Positions 1-12,087 of a DNA stretch of 64,000 nucleotides are shown in pieces. This DNA is from Hofstenia miamia. Lineage: Eukaryota; Xenacoelomorpha; Acoela. The DNA lies in contig SCFE01000008.1 of assembly GCA_004352715.1 (NCBI GenBank), positions 697,802 through 761,801 on the forward strand, written 5' to 3'. Each line of letters begins with the position of its first letter. Positions within the stretch are counted from its first letter, which is position 1. The position numbers and the translations under genes were made by a program. The notes beneath the pieces are model-generated. The model made no database searches. It was not told the DNA's origin and saw only the letters and a program-made list of their open reading frames with translations.

Positions 1-833
1 TTTTTGCCACTAATCATAAACTGTTTCACGTGAATTTAATCTTGTATACAGTTCTTACACATTATCTAACATTTCGTCCAAACCTATCAAGAAATTTGGA
101 AATCCTTGAATATGGATGCGCTCCCATGTCATGTTTAGATAATGTGTGATAATGAGATTTATATCCTACTGACGATGGAGTACCCCAAGAAATTCCCTTG
201 GTGCAAGTATATTTATAATTTATATACATGATGTAATAAAGCATGTTAAGCACAGTGATATTTATCAATGTAGACAATTTCAAGTTCATATTTAGAAGTA
301 ATTTTTCATTCGGAATACAATTTTGAATTTTAAATTAACTCAATTGTTAGAAAATTGTCTATTAGTATAAGAAATGTGTCAATGATTGCAATGCAATTAC
401 CAATTTGTGCAATAATTTAATTTTTCCATGCATTTATAATTATTCACTAAAAAATGTGCAAGTATATTATTTAATTATCTAAAATGTTTTCTTTATTGAA
501 AACTTGATATCAAATTGAGATGATTTCCAAGACAGCTAATCATGTTGAACAATATGCTGAAATTTATAAACATCAAGAAACTTTATAGTAAAATTTCAAT
601 GCAGGGTTTTATTTATAAGCAAATTTCCAGATCAAAACACCTTACCTGCATTAAGTATAAAAAAGATATTTCAAAGCAATCATTCATTCATACCATTATT
701 CCGACATGAAACACATTACCTAAAGTAATAAAGAATGTTTAAAATTTGCACACTCTAACTAAACACAATAAGATGTTCCTCAAGCAATAGTATATCTCCG
801 GTTATACATGCATACAATCTAAAGTTTACAATA
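1..833. other. AT-rich DNA, no gene seen
   Basis: Both strands were read and only short frames without recognisable domains were found. A 75-codon minus-strand frame at 62-289 shows no family resemblance and is treated as chance. Confidence 0.5.
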
Positions 834-2280
834 GTGTACAACTGGAATTTCATTTATCAAATAGATAATATCGACGATGTTCTCCATACCTATTTGTCAA
901 CCATTGAACATATGGTTGATACAATGCACTATTATGTAAGTTCAAGATATTTTATCAAACAATTCAATTCAAATTTTGACTCAAATTTAAAATCTGAAAA
1001 GTCCAAACTTCTTGAAATTTTTAACATTGAAAAAAATTAAATATTTCCAGGGACTACGCCTTATATAGGGCTAAGAAAAGATCCATTAAGTTACTTAAAA
1101 AGACAATTTTGGAAAAAAATTGTTTGTTACCATTTTGAAAAACTCACTGCCAGTAAAGATTACTTAAGCGCAATTTCCAACAAAGCATCCAACAGGCTGC
1201 AAAATTTTTCATTCATAAAATCAGGAAATAATGTTGTAAGAGATCAACTGGAAATAGCCAAATGCTTAAATGATTTCATTATCAACATTGATAATTTTAG
1301 AGGAAAAGCTACTGATTATTGTGATAAAATTAAACCAAAACAGTCAACTTTCAGTTTTCATTTTGTTAGTGAATAAGTCCTTAAGAATGCCCTTGCTATG
1401 AGCAAATTTAAGTGGAAGGGTCCATGTAACATCAAATTTTCTATTAAAGCTGGCATTCACTAACGCATACTAAATCTCTGCATTTGCCATTCTTATTACT
1501 CTAAACTTTTGAAATTGGCCATTGTGACGCCAATTTATAAAAAAATGATCCAAGCAATCTCTGCAACTGCTAACCAGTGACTTGCATGATGTCTAAGATT
1601 TTTGAAACATGTTTAAACTCCCAATTACAAACATCTTTTAATGAAAATTTGATTGTTTCCCATCAATTTGGCTTCAGAAAATGTAGTTCATCACAGGATG
1701 CCTTATTATATGGCATTGAACCATGACGGGATACCCTAAATATGTCTAAGTACGTCACTGCTGCATTTATCAATCTCTCAAAGACTTTTGATAGCATGTG
1801 CCATGCTATCCTGATACAAACTGTGGCAAAATATAGACAATGCAGTGAAACAATACTTCTAATAGAAAGTTTTTTAAGTGACTGACACCGGGCTGTAAAA
1901 GTTGCCAATTACCAATCCTGTTACATGAATAATAAACAAGGAGTTCCTCAGGTATCAATAATTGGTCCACTACTTTTTAACATATATGTAAATGACTTGT
2001 CAGACTCTCTTTCACATTGTAACATAATACAATATGCAGATAATATTTGAATCTATTCTAGTTGGCCCAATAAGCTAATGTGCACAAAATTATAAACTGT
2101 TGATCTCATTGAAATGAAAAATTGGTTTATGAACAGTTAGTTTTTGCTATGCTCCAAAAAATGCAATTTTTGCAAAAAAATTTAAAGACTATGATTCTTT
2201 GGAAGAAGCAATATACTCTTTTGAAAAGCTGAGCAAAACCAGGCTAGCTAATCTCTTTCATAATTTTACCAAAGACGATT
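834..2280 (+). pseudogene. Decayed LINE (reverse transcriptase remnant)
   Basis: This is a dead fragment of a non-LTR retrotransposon ORF2. An open piece at 834-1040 resembles the linker between endonuclease and RT. From about 1060 the frame is broken by many stops and shifts. RT landmarks can still be read: a QFGFRK block near 1664, a GVPQ...GPLLFNIYVNDL block at 1939-1998 and the catalytic block as QYADN at 2029-2046, directly followed by a stop. The family normally has YADD, so the active site is mutated too. The copy stops near the start of the Polinton terminal repeat at 2293, so the Polinton may have inserted into or beside it. A short open stretch at 2185-2286 just before the boundary is not obviously LINE and is unexplained. 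Confidence 0.75.
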
Positions 2281-2292
2281 TATTTGCATTAG

Positions 2293-3008
2293 AGTAGTAA
2301 AGGCCGAGTGACGCCCGTTACACTTTTGATTGGTTGAGAGGTGGGCAGAAGCCTGTGCCACTTTTTTCTGATTGGTCGAGAGGGGTGGCCTTTGACCTGA
2401 GATGCTGTGGATATTGCCGGAGGTGTTGTGCTGACGTCATGGAAGTAGTGTACTTTTACTAGTTTTTGTGTTATTTATGTGGCCTAATTTAGTTTGCATT
2501 TTTTAGTTTACAGTTTTTTATGTTATTTATATGGCCTAATTTAGTTTGCATTTTTTAGTTTACATTACAGTTTTTTATGTTATTTATATGGCCTAATTTA
2601 GTTTGCATTTTTCTACTTTCACACATTAGCTTACATTTTTTTAGTTTTACTTTCACACATTACCTTACATTTTTTAGTTTTACTTTCACACATTACATAC
2701 TTGTTTTTTATTAACATACATGACATTGGAAAATACCACATTAATTTAGTTTACATACTTATTTAACATATTAGTATTTTTATAAACATACATGCACATT
2801 GGAAAAATACCATATAATTATACATGTTTGCAGATTGTTACATCTTTTACCAACTTTTATACAGCTAACTTTTCTTTACACTCCCTTTTGGTTTATATGA
2901 TTTTTTTCAGGTTGTACACATTTGGTGACTGATTAATCTTTTATCGACTTTTCCACATTGTTCACTTTTTGTATGTGTTTATAGACTGATACACATTCAT
3001 TGACTTAC
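2293..3008 (+). repeat. Polinton left terminal inverted repeat
   Basis: It starts AGTAGTAAAGG and holds degenerate internal repeats (a unit around 'gtggcctaatttagtttgc' occurs three times at 2478-2609, and the 'agttttactttcacacatta' unit repeats at 2642-2696). The stretch 2640-3000 is the reverse complement of 8220-8780, which establishes it as an inverted repeat. The same tip recurs at 12897 and 15825. Confidence 0.9.
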
Positions 3009-4008
3009 NNNNNNNNNNNNNNNNNNNNNNNNNNNNNNNNNNNNNNNNNNNNNNNNNNNNNNNNNNNNNNNNNNNNNNNNNNNNNNNNNNNNNNNNNNNN
3101 NNNNNNNNNNNNNNNNNNNNNNNNNNNNNNNNNNNNNNNNNNNNNNNNNNNNNNNNNNNNNNNNNNNNNNNNNNNNNNNNNNNNNNNNNNNNNNNNNNNN
3201 NNNNNNNNNNNNNNNNNNNNNNNNNNNNNNNNNNNNNNNNNNNNNNNNNNNNNNNNNNNNNNNNNNNNNNNNNNNNNNNNNNNNNNNNNNNNNNNNNNNN
3301 NNNNNNNNNNNNNNNNNNNNNNNNNNNNNNNNNNNNNNNNNNNNNNNNNNNNNNNNNNNNNNNNNNNNNNNNNNNNNNNNNNNNNNNNNNNNNNNNNNNN
3401 NNNNNNNNNNNNNNNNNNNNNNNNNNNNNNNNNNNNNNNNNNNNNNNNNNNNNNNNNNNNNNNNNNNNNNNNNNNNNNNNNNNNNNNNNNNNNNNNNNNN
3501 NNNNNNNNNNNNNNNNNNNNNNNNNNNNNNNNNNNNNNNNNNNNNNNNNNNNNNNNNNNNNNNNNNNNNNNNNNNNNNNNNNNNNNNNNNNNNNNNNNNN
3601 NNNNNNNNNNNNNNNNNNNNNNNNNNNNNNNNNNNNNNNNNNNNNNNNNNNNNNNNNNNNNNNNNNNNNNNNNNNNNNNNNNNNNNNNNNNNNNNNNNNN
3701 NNNNNNNNNNNNNNNNNNNNNNNNNNNNNNNNNNNNNNNNNNNNNNNNNNNNNNNNNNNNNNNNNNNNNNNNNNNNNNNNNNNNNNNNNNNNNNNNNNNN
3801 NNNNNNNNNNNNNNNNNNNNNNNNNNNNNNNNNNNNNNNNNNNNNNNNNNNNNNNNNNNNNNNNNNNNNNNNNNNNNNNNNNNNNNNNNNNNNNNNNNNN
3901 NNNNNNNNNNNNNNNNNNNNNNNNNNNNNNNNNNNNNNNNNNNNNNNNNNNNNNNNNNNNNNNNNNNNNNNNNNNNNNNNNNNNNNNNNNNNNNNNNNNN
4001 NNNNNNNN
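3009..4008. other. Assembly gap (1000 N)
   Basis: Exactly 1000 N, a placeholder of unknown true length. It hides the inner part of the left terminal repeat and any genes next to it. Confidence 0.99.
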
Positions 4009-4047
4009 GGTATCAAACTAATATCAAGTGTCAATGTGTACAGCTAT

Positions 4048-4530
4048 TTATACCAAATTCTTAAAAATGTCAGTTTTCTTTTTGATGGGTTTCTTTTTGA
4101 CTATGTGTGGACTAGGTTTACATTGCTTTTTTGCACTGGAAACTGTAAATTGTTTAATTCCACATTTTGTTTTAATTGTTTTTGTTATCCTCCCTGGTTC
4201 AGAGAAGCCATTACTCGTTTGTTTACGATTCCGATGTTGTTTATTAAATTGATTCCTGAATGTGTTTTTCACTACATTGGTAATTCTTCATTTTAAAACT
4301 TTTTTCACATCTTTGCCAGAGACTATGTTGTTTAAACTCGAAATTGATTCATCCAAAATCTCATTACCAATATTGCTTAATACATTTTTCAAGAGTGGAA
4401 TCATTTTCAATGCTAGTGGTATGGCAATGCGTCTGAGTGTGGTAATTACTCCAAAACCTTTTTGACAAGTTATTGCTGTAGGGTTTCTACCACTTGCTTG
4501 TTCACTATAATATCGCTCTATACTGAATGA
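4048..4530 (-). pseudogene. Polinton small basic core-like protein, broken
   Basis: The minus strand from about 4530 reads a YYSEQASGR start followed by a Gln-Lys-Gly-Phe-Gly turn, then a hydrophobic helical stretch (IPLALKMIPLLKNVL), a GKDVKK block and a strongly basic, Lys-rich tail ending at the stop at 4048. From family knowledge, this layout matches the small basic minor virion or core protein of Polintons and adintoviruses. An in-frame stop near 4297 separates the helical part from the basic tail. No initiator Met is clear, so the true start may be a little upstream. The assignment rests on pattern memory, not a search. Confidence 0.5.
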
Positions 4531-4654
4531 TTTGACAATTACACATATAAGTTATTTATACTATTCTATTCTTGTCCATGCACACTTCCTAATTACTCTA
4601 GTCAATTCCTGTTGGTAGAATTTTCCTTTAATTATTTTGCCATCAATGTCACTA

Positions 4655-5514
4655 CTATTTGACATTTAATTCATATCTAATGGGGATCATGGGAAACAAT
4701 TTGTTTATTTTAAAAACCTCTGTTTGAAATTGTGGTGAGTAGCCTTTTAGAAATGTGTAAACAGATTTTGAAATTCTTACCAGATCACCAAGGCGAAACA
4801 ATGGTGGCTGGTAATATTTATTACTAACAGTCATTAGTTTTCCAATCAGGGTTGGTACATGTTTTTTTCTTACAGAATTTGGAGACATACCTATTGTATG
4901 ATTTACTCTGGAATTTAAGACACCAACAATTTGTTGAAGTTTATCTATATATTTATAACCCCCACTAAAGTGTAGATACTTGAATAGAATTTCTTTCAAA
5001 CTCCTTATTGTTCTTTCCACACACACTGCTTTCATGTTTGCATTTGTGCTATACACTGTTATATTATTTCTATTGCAGAAATCATTAAACACTCCTTTAA
5101 ATTCTGTTCCCTGATCAACCCAAATCTTTTTCACATTACACCAGTTATCAAATTTTTTAAAAGCAGACAACACATGACTAGCAGTTTTATTATACAATGG
5201 TTGTACACGAAATTTTTTTGACAAAATATCATAACAAACAAGTAAGTACTTTATCCCTCGATTGTATGATGCTAGACTGCCAAATCCATAGTCCATAATT
5301 TATCAATGCCAGATGCAATAACACACTGACGTGGGAATTTTCTCACAGCTGACTTGTGTATAGTGTATGTATCATTTGTAGCAAGGAAATTTCTTACATT
5401 TTCCAGAGTTATTTTTGGGAATATCAATCTAGCTTTGCAATACAACTCATAAGCACCTCCAAAACTAGCAGATGATCTTAATGAGGTGTACAACTGGTGC
5501 AAGTGTTTATCCAT
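4655..5514 (-). pseudogene. Polinton retroviral-type integrase (INT), frameshifted
   Basis: It would join element ends to target DNA. An 80-codon N-terminal piece starts at 5514 and runs to the first catalytic aspartate (in WTMDLA, about 5280). The remaining 213 codons (5296-4655) lie in another frame, so one frameshift sits in the 5272-5296 overlap. The second Asp is in WVDQGTEF, and the Glu follows after 32 intervening residues in a KAVCVERTIR block, which is the DDE layout of the rve superfamily. A C-terminal Arg/Leu-rich stretch (FRLGDLVRIS) looks like the chromo- or SH3-like tail of Polinton integrases. It lies downstream of the 5518-5992 frame and the ATPase on the same strand. It cannot give full-length protein as it stands. 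Confidence 0.85.
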
Positions 5515-5517
5515 TAA

Positions 5518-5992
5518 AATAATTCCAAACCATAAGTTCTTTTCTATTTATAGCCTTATAAACACGATTATTTTTAACCAGTTGGGCGGGGATTGTACCA
5601 ATACTTTTTAAAAGTGCATGGACACGTTGGTTTAGTCTTTTGTTTGGTGTTTGCAAGGCGTTTTTGAATTTGGTAAATGAAAATGAGCCAGCACTTGTAT
5701 AAATTGCATCATCATGTAGGAGAGCACTTGTATTTGAACTGTTTAAAAGGTTTTTTAATTCATCACTGGTTGTGTTATCCTGTTGACATTGTCATTGAGT
5801 GGGTGTTTGAACAGCATTGAATTTTACTTGTATATCATCTTGAACAAAAGGGGTTTGTTGTTGTTGTGTGGAATAACAATTACTTGATTTTAACTGGATA
5901 CTATCACTGTCAATATGTTGTTCTTGACAGCAATCTGATGTTAATCTATTGTAATTTTCCAGAGAAATAAGCACCATTTCAACCACGGACAT
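5518..5992 (-). pseudogene. Polinton-associated protein of unknown function, frameshifted
   Basis: Starts with a Met at 5992 (MVLISLENYNRL near the N terminus), has a Gln-rich middle and ends just before the integrase at about 5518. The first 66 codons (5992-5792) and the later part (about 5760-5518, with a KNRVYKAINRKEL-like end) are in different frames, so there is at least one break near 5780. A gene of this size and place, between ATPase and integrase, is common in Polintons, but I cannot assign a function. Confidence 0.5.
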
Positions 5993-6264
5993 TGTATATA
6001 ATGATTTGAGATTTTAATGTGTTTATATATTATATATAGTTCATCATAATGTGTAAAAGACAATTGAAAAATGCTAGTCCATTTGATGCTCTTAGAATTG
6101 TAATTTTTTCGACTTTGAATGTTTTAATAGTGTGGTCTCCACATACTGACGGTATTTTAGAAATGTAGTCTTTTCATCACCAAGTGGGATAATTCCTTGT
6201 TGAATAGTTAAAAACGATCCCTCGTACTAAATTTAAAGTTTGATCATCTCCTAGGAGTTATGTC

Positions 6265-6915
6265 TTAGACTTTTTCGAGCATGCCATTAGGAATATGTAA
6301 ATGATGCGTTCTTGAATCAGTTCCATAGAAAATTTGTCTACCTTCAAGGTTTGTTGAAAGACGTAATTCATTTGGAATGTCCTGAGCGACATTTATAAAC
6401 AAATAACCATATGGTTTGCTAACGGCCTTTTTATATGCAGCCAACAATTCATGCATAATCCCCATCTGGGTTCCTAAAATTCTAATCTGTGCTCTGTCAT
6501 GCACTTGAATAATGTCTCTTTGAAAAAACTGAATGGGTGATTAATACAATACCACAATTTAAATGCCTTCCAGTGATAATGAGGTTAGCAAATGCCTCTG
6601 ATTGTAGCATAGTTTCACTCATATCATCAAATACTGTTAATGAGTTTTGAACACTATTTTCATCTGTAAACTATTCTCATCTAGTAAACTTTCTGAAAAT
6701 TCCTTGAAAAATTCCACACACTTCATTTTCACTTTAAATTTGCTATAAATATTACTTTGGAAGTGATGGTAAAAAACGATTGCTTTGGAATATCTATCAA
6801 AATAATCTTTATCATTTAATTTCCCAAGTAAGCTTGTTTTTCCTGAATTTGATGGACCACTGAAAATTAAAAACGTTTGAGTGTTTTGCAAAGGAACAAC
6901 ATTGAATGTGGGCAT
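6265..6915 (-). pseudogene. Polinton A32/FtsK-like packaging ATPase, broken
   Basis: The family pumps DNA into capsids. The N-terminal piece (92 codons, 6915-6637) has a clear Walker A loop, GPSNSGKTSLLGKL, near residues 20-33. A Walker B-like run (LTVFDDM) is readable in another frame just after, near 6630. The C-terminal piece (79 codons, 6504-6265) contains an Arg-Asp-rich block and the YGYLFIN strand. At least two frame breaks (about 6640 and 6510) separate the pieces. Total length of about 215 codons fits Polinton ATPases. It is first among the visible minus-strand genes. Confidence 0.8.
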
Positions 6916-6929
6916 GGTTTCTTTATAAT

Positions 6930-8808
6930 GAGAATACTAAAAATTTTACATTAATTTATATATTTTTTTTAAAAACCAAACACTTAGTTTCAAATTATTT
7001 ACATTTTCTTCTCAATATTATATATTGCATGTACTAAATCAAATTTAATGTATGCTCTACTAATGTATTTTTTCTCAAGTTTTTTATTAGTTATATTAGT
7101 AAAACTAAATTATTTTTCAAGTATGCACTTGATTTATTTTTGTGCGCAAACCTCTGTTTTTACAAATATTTTATAAGTGGAATTAACTATTTTTAGCAGA
7201 TGGGATTAAAGTGGCGTATTCTATTTGAGAAATGGAGAGTCAACTTCTCATACATTACAGTTTTTGATGTGCGGAATTAGCTTTGTGTGTTACTTTGCAT
7301 CAAGCATAAAAGACCTGTGCAAATTATCAACTAAATATCACTTAACATGTCAGAGATTAAATGCTTCAGTAATGGCTTTTTGGCAGATGCTAATAGGTTT
7401 TTGGATTGAAATTGCATGAAGACAATGTTTTCAGAGAAGGGAATGAGATGAGTAATTACCTCTATGTTTTGAAAACAGTCTTTAAGTCATGTGGTTCAAT
7501 AAAATAACTTGATGTTTTGAAGACAGTTTTTAATGTCAAAGTGAACTTGGTTAACCATTTCCAAAATACGACTCTACAAAAGAACTTGGTACATAATTTA
7601 ATTTTATTCTTTTGCTGAAATAATTTATTTCCCAGTGTACATGTTTATAAATTATAAATGAATTTTTGCATTGAATGTTTATCCAATTATATTCGTTTTA
7701 TCTCTTTACATCACACATGATTAAACTAAATTATGTATGTTTTTGGTTTACAGATATATTTACAATTAGGTTTTGTTTTCCCTACATACACATTTTTTGA
7801 TTAAAACTAAATTATGAGTGTTGAATTATTAAAACTTAAATTGATTTACCAGCTTTTGTTTCATTACTACAATTGATTGAATTGACTAACTACAATTATT
7901 TATTTTTTAACTAATGTTACGAATTACAAACTAAAATTAATTGTAGACGTTTTGCTAATGAATTTAATGTGTCTCCCACTATACACATTTTCAAGTTTAC
8001 ATGTTTAGAACAAGAGCAGTGCATATCATGGAATTGTGAGAATTTGGCAATACAAAACAATTGAAAAGTGGAACACCATGTGACGCATACAATTGTGTAA
8101 ACAAGGCCTATAAATCAAATGAAGTTGAACAATGTGGAAAATTCGATAAAAGCAGTGAAATTCGGAAAATACATGTACAGTGTATGCAGCCATATAACAT
8201 TATAAAAAGCAAGTAAAAGTGAAAAAACATGGAAAAGTCGATGAATGTGTATCAGTCTATAAACACATACAAAAAGTGAACAATGTGGAAAAGTTGATAA
8301 AAGATGAATCAGTCACCAAACATGTACAACCCAAAAAATCAAATGAAATTGAACAATGGTGTGTAAGTTGATGAATGTGTATCAGTCTATAAACACATAC
8401 AAAAAAGTGAACAATGTGGAAAAGTTGATAAAAGATGAATCAGTCACCAATGTGTACAACCTGAAAAAATCATATAAACCAAAAGGGAGTGTAAAGAAAA
8501 GTTAGCCATATAAAAGTTGGTAAAAGATGTAACAATCTGCAAACATGTATAATTATATTGTATTTTTGAAAAATGCATGTGTGTCTATAAATTATATTAA
8601 TAAGTAACATTATATATATGTAAATTATTTTTACTTGGAAATATTTTTTGATTCCACTTTTTAAACAAGTATGTAAATGTGGGAAAGTAATACATGTAAA
8701 GTAAGTTAATGTGGGAAAGTAAAACTAAAAAAATGTAAGTTAATGTGTGAAAGTAAAACTAAGAAAATGTAAATGTGGGAAGTAAGGCTAAAAAGTATGT
8801 AAATGTGG
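6930..8808 (-). repeat. Polinton right terminal inverted repeat and subterminal region
   Basis: Gene-free. The portion 8220-8780 is the reverse complement of 2640-3000. The portion 7500-7615 matches 13225-13385 in inverted orientation, so the repeat of this family extends at least 1.2 kb inward. It is cut at its outer end by the 8809-9808 gap. The innermost 6930-7440 shows no coding signal. Confidence 0.8.
8237..8490. repeat. 130-bp tandem repeat in Polinton terminal repeat
   Basis: Two adjacent units, starting at 8237 (gtcgatgaatgtgtatcag) and 8367 (gttgatgaatgtgtatcag), are nearly identical over about 125 bases. The left terminal repeat shows one inverted unit at 2880-3005 before its gap. 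Confidence 0.9.
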
Positions 8809-9808
8809 NNNNNNNNNNNNNNNNNNNNNNNNNNNNNNNNNNNNNNNNNNNNNNNNNNNNNNNNNNNNNNNNNNNNNNNNNNNNNNNNNNNNNNNNNNNN
8901 NNNNNNNNNNNNNNNNNNNNNNNNNNNNNNNNNNNNNNNNNNNNNNNNNNNNNNNNNNNNNNNNNNNNNNNNNNNNNNNNNNNNNNNNNNNNNNNNNNNN
9001 NNNNNNNNNNNNNNNNNNNNNNNNNNNNNNNNNNNNNNNNNNNNNNNNNNNNNNNNNNNNNNNNNNNNNNNNNNNNNNNNNNNNNNNNNNNNNNNNNNNN
9101 NNNNNNNNNNNNNNNNNNNNNNNNNNNNNNNNNNNNNNNNNNNNNNNNNNNNNNNNNNNNNNNNNNNNNNNNNNNNNNNNNNNNNNNNNNNNNNNNNNNN
9201 NNNNNNNNNNNNNNNNNNNNNNNNNNNNNNNNNNNNNNNNNNNNNNNNNNNNNNNNNNNNNNNNNNNNNNNNNNNNNNNNNNNNNNNNNNNNNNNNNNNN
9301 NNNNNNNNNNNNNNNNNNNNNNNNNNNNNNNNNNNNNNNNNNNNNNNNNNNNNNNNNNNNNNNNNNNNNNNNNNNNNNNNNNNNNNNNNNNNNNNNNNNN
9401 NNNNNNNNNNNNNNNNNNNNNNNNNNNNNNNNNNNNNNNNNNNNNNNNNNNNNNNNNNNNNNNNNNNNNNNNNNNNNNNNNNNNNNNNNNNNNNNNNNNN
9501 NNNNNNNNNNNNNNNNNNNNNNNNNNNNNNNNNNNNNNNNNNNNNNNNNNNNNNNNNNNNNNNNNNNNNNNNNNNNNNNNNNNNNNNNNNNNNNNNNNNN
9601 NNNNNNNNNNNNNNNNNNNNNNNNNNNNNNNNNNNNNNNNNNNNNNNNNNNNNNNNNNNNNNNNNNNNNNNNNNNNNNNNNNNNNNNNNNNNNNNNNNNN
9701 NNNNNNNNNNNNNNNNNNNNNNNNNNNNNNNNNNNNNNNNNNNNNNNNNNNNNNNNNNNNNNNNNNNNNNNNNNNNNNNNNNNNNNNNNNNNNNNNNNNN
9801 NNNNNNNN
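8809..9808. other. Assembly gap (1000 N)
   Basis: Placeholder gap. It hides the outer tip of the right Polinton repeat and the 5' part of the LINE that follows. Confidence 0.99.
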
Positions 9809-10680
9809 TAAATATTAAAAAAACACAATTTATAATATTCTCCCCTAAGACAAACAGAAATTTCACAAAAAACATAGAACTTAAATTAAATAGTGTACCA
9901 ATAAAGCAAAGTGAATCTATTAACTATTTAGGTGTTGAAATTGACAATGATTTAAATTTCGAACAATTCTTCATGGCTAAAATTAAAAAAATGGCTTCCG
10001 GAGTTAGGTATCTTTATCATCTCAGAAATATTTCAAATACGTACCACAAACAATTAATAAATGCACTCTGCCTTTCACACTTTCAATATTGCTCATTCCT
10101 CTTTACAAATATTAATTCAAAACATTGTATCCTTCTGTCTAAAACTTTTAATTGGTCCCTCAAAATACTCAAATTGCACAAAAACATGACAATGCATCCG
10201 ATTACTGATTAAAATACAAAATACTATCTCCTTATTATCAAATTCAAATGCATATGTTATCAATATTATTTAAATTCAAATTTGGCCAGGCCGCAATTTC
10301 GTTTTTAAAACAGTATATTAAATTAAATGAATGGTCTCAAACATTTTTATGCGTGGATAAATATTTTAATAGTTTTCACCACACAGCAACTAAATTATGG
10401 AATAACTTAAATAGAGAAATTAAATTTGAAAAAAATTACAGGAAATTCAGAAAGAAATTGCAAACATTCCTTTTTAATAGACAATGCCTACTTAATGACA
10501 ATAATACACTACATTCATTTGAAAATTTTGTATAAAATGCACACACACACAACACACACATACACACATTTTAATATTATATATATTTATTATATTTGTA
10601 AATAGCTTTATGTAGTTTTGTAGTTTATAGTTTTTGTACCTTTTTCTTGCAGCAATAAATTACTCTTGAATCTTAAAAAT
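9809..10680 (+). pseudogene. CR1-like LINE, 3' end of ORF2 and 3' UTR
   Basis: The fragment begins inside ORF2 just after the RT active site (KTQFIIFS), passes the INYLGVEIDNDLNF thumb block, and carries the C-terminal helices to a stop at 10535 (HSFENFV). The frame is broken at 10210-10248. It is a diverged relative of the element at 30.4-34.5 kb, with the same block order: YLYHLR, FNWSLK, LWNNL, KFRKKLQTF. The 3' UTR has a CA-rich run (10537-10567) and an end of the form GCAATAAATTACTC before a short repetitive tail, like the CR1 end at 30420. The 5' part is lost in the gap. Confidence 0.85.
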
Positions 10681-10917
10681 CCTGAAATCTCACAAAGTTT
10701 TCAGTGCTCAGAAATGCTATTTCAAGGACCAGGGTTCTTAAATGAACGTTATTACTTAAAATGACAAGTCGTATGTATATTATATATAACTATTTCATAG
10801 TTCTTAGTTTCCCCTAGCTGATAAACATAAATACAACTGTAAAAATCATAAAAACTTACTATTTTCATTTCATGAGCTCTTTTGCAGTGCCGACATCTGT
10901 TGAATAAGGAATTCCTT

Positions 10918-11839
10918 CCCTAGTAAATAAATTTGGAAAATTTGGCAAAAAATTGGCAAATATTTGGAAAGGATTTGCAAATCGATTCCAAATATTTGGC
11001 AAATATTTGCCAAACATTTGGCAAATTTTATGCAAATTTTCCAAATAATTTGCAAACTTTCCAAGAATTTACCAAATATTTGGCAAATTTTCCAAATTTT
11101 GGTTAAATATATTAAACAATTACACTCATACATTTATTCAAAGAATTACAATTTCACCAGTTAGTTATTTACAACAGCAGTTAATTAAACTGCCTACAAA
11201 GTATACATTTGAGTGTATACAGAGATGTAGAGACCCAACAGCAACAAGTCATAGTCTAAACTACAGCAGTCAACTGCCAACCATTTGCATTCATGCAGTG
11301 GCATGTCATTCAAACATCATAATTTTAAAATAAGGCAACATTGATTATATACCAAATAAGCTTGTTTATATTTCATAACAATTCACTCAAAATTATGGCA
11401 ATTATGAATTATAATTTAAGCATTTGTAAGTATGGTAGATTTAAAAATTATTTCTGGTATGAACATAAAAAAGTAAAGGAACACAGGTGATAACACTAGT
11501 CCATAACTAGTACTAATTGCGTACTTAAATGTTGCATAAATTATTCTTAGATATATAAATATTTTAATTGTTTATAATAGTAGTCAATAAAAAGTTGAAA
11601 TTTTCGTTATATTGGTTTCAAAAATGTTTGAAATAGTTTATTATATATTACGCACACTTTTATTTATTCAAATAAGCTGTAAATTAATGAATGTACAAAT
11701 TGTACAAATTTGGAAAATTTGGCAATTATTTGGCAAATATTTGCCAAATATTTGGAATATTTCCATTTACAAAAATTATGCATTTTTATCCAAATATTTG
11801 GCAAATATTTGCCAAATTTTCCAAACGTATTTACTAGGG
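10918..11839. mobile_element. Non-autonomous foldback DNA element with nested palindromes
   Basis: The outer tips are inverted: CCCTAGTAAATA at 10918 and TATTTACTAGGG ending at 11839, each followed inward by TTTGGAAAATTTGGC. Inside each end lies a cluster (about 10930-11106 and 11700-11826) built from alternating TTTGGCAAA and TTTGCCAAA words that are themselves palindromic (ATTTGGCAAATATTTGCCAAAT). The 590-bp centre is AT-rich and has no coding signal. No convincing target duplication is seen; both flanks only share TT. Confidence 0.8.
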
Positions 11840-12078
11840 TTGTTACCTGTTTTACGTTGAGAAAACTTAGCATTTGATTGTAATTTAGATCTCTCAATGA
11901 CAAAACCTTTCTTTATGATAAGTGCAAGTTGTATGTAGCCATACCTGCCAAAATGTATACCATCATGAGTATACAACAAGCTTTTTATGCAAACATTTTG
12001 ACATAATTATTTGACAGTATGTCACATTGCGTAGAGAGGCTGATCTAATTCCGCTACTTTTTGGCTCATTTTGTCACT
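11840..12078. other. No gene seen
   Basis: Unannotated AT-rich spacer between two DNA elements. Confidence 0.5.
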
Positions 12079-12087
12079 GCAATCTAG

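Larger units (their letters stand above)
2293..8808. mobile_element. Polinton/Maverick-like element, copy 1 (degenerate)
   Basis: The element is bounded by long inverted repeats (2293-3008 and about 6930-8808) that both run into 1000-base placeholder gaps. Between them lie minus-strand remnants of a core-like protein, a retroviral-type integrase, an unknown protein and an A32/FtsK-type ATPase, a gene set typical of Polintons. Known Polintons are usually 15-20 kb and also carry a protein-primed DNA polymerase B, a maturation protease and capsid genes. None of these is visible here, so they are deleted or lie in the gaps. The left tip reads AGTAGTAAAGG, matching the known tendency of Polinton ends to start with AG. 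The 6-bp target duplication cannot be tested because the right tip is in the gap. Confidence 0.85.

Noticed and set aside
2997-4064. Long frames on both strands across N runs (also at 8.7-10.2, 15.8-17.2, 36.4-37.4 and 62.2-63.9 kb)
   Set aside because: They consist almost wholly of N, so the openness is meaningless.
4028-4465. Plus-strand hydrophobic frames
   Set aside because: Antisense to the Polinton core-like gene.
10870-11903. Ile/Phe/Gln-rich frames over the palindromic element
   Set aside because: They arise from the repeated TTTGGCAAA words on both strands.
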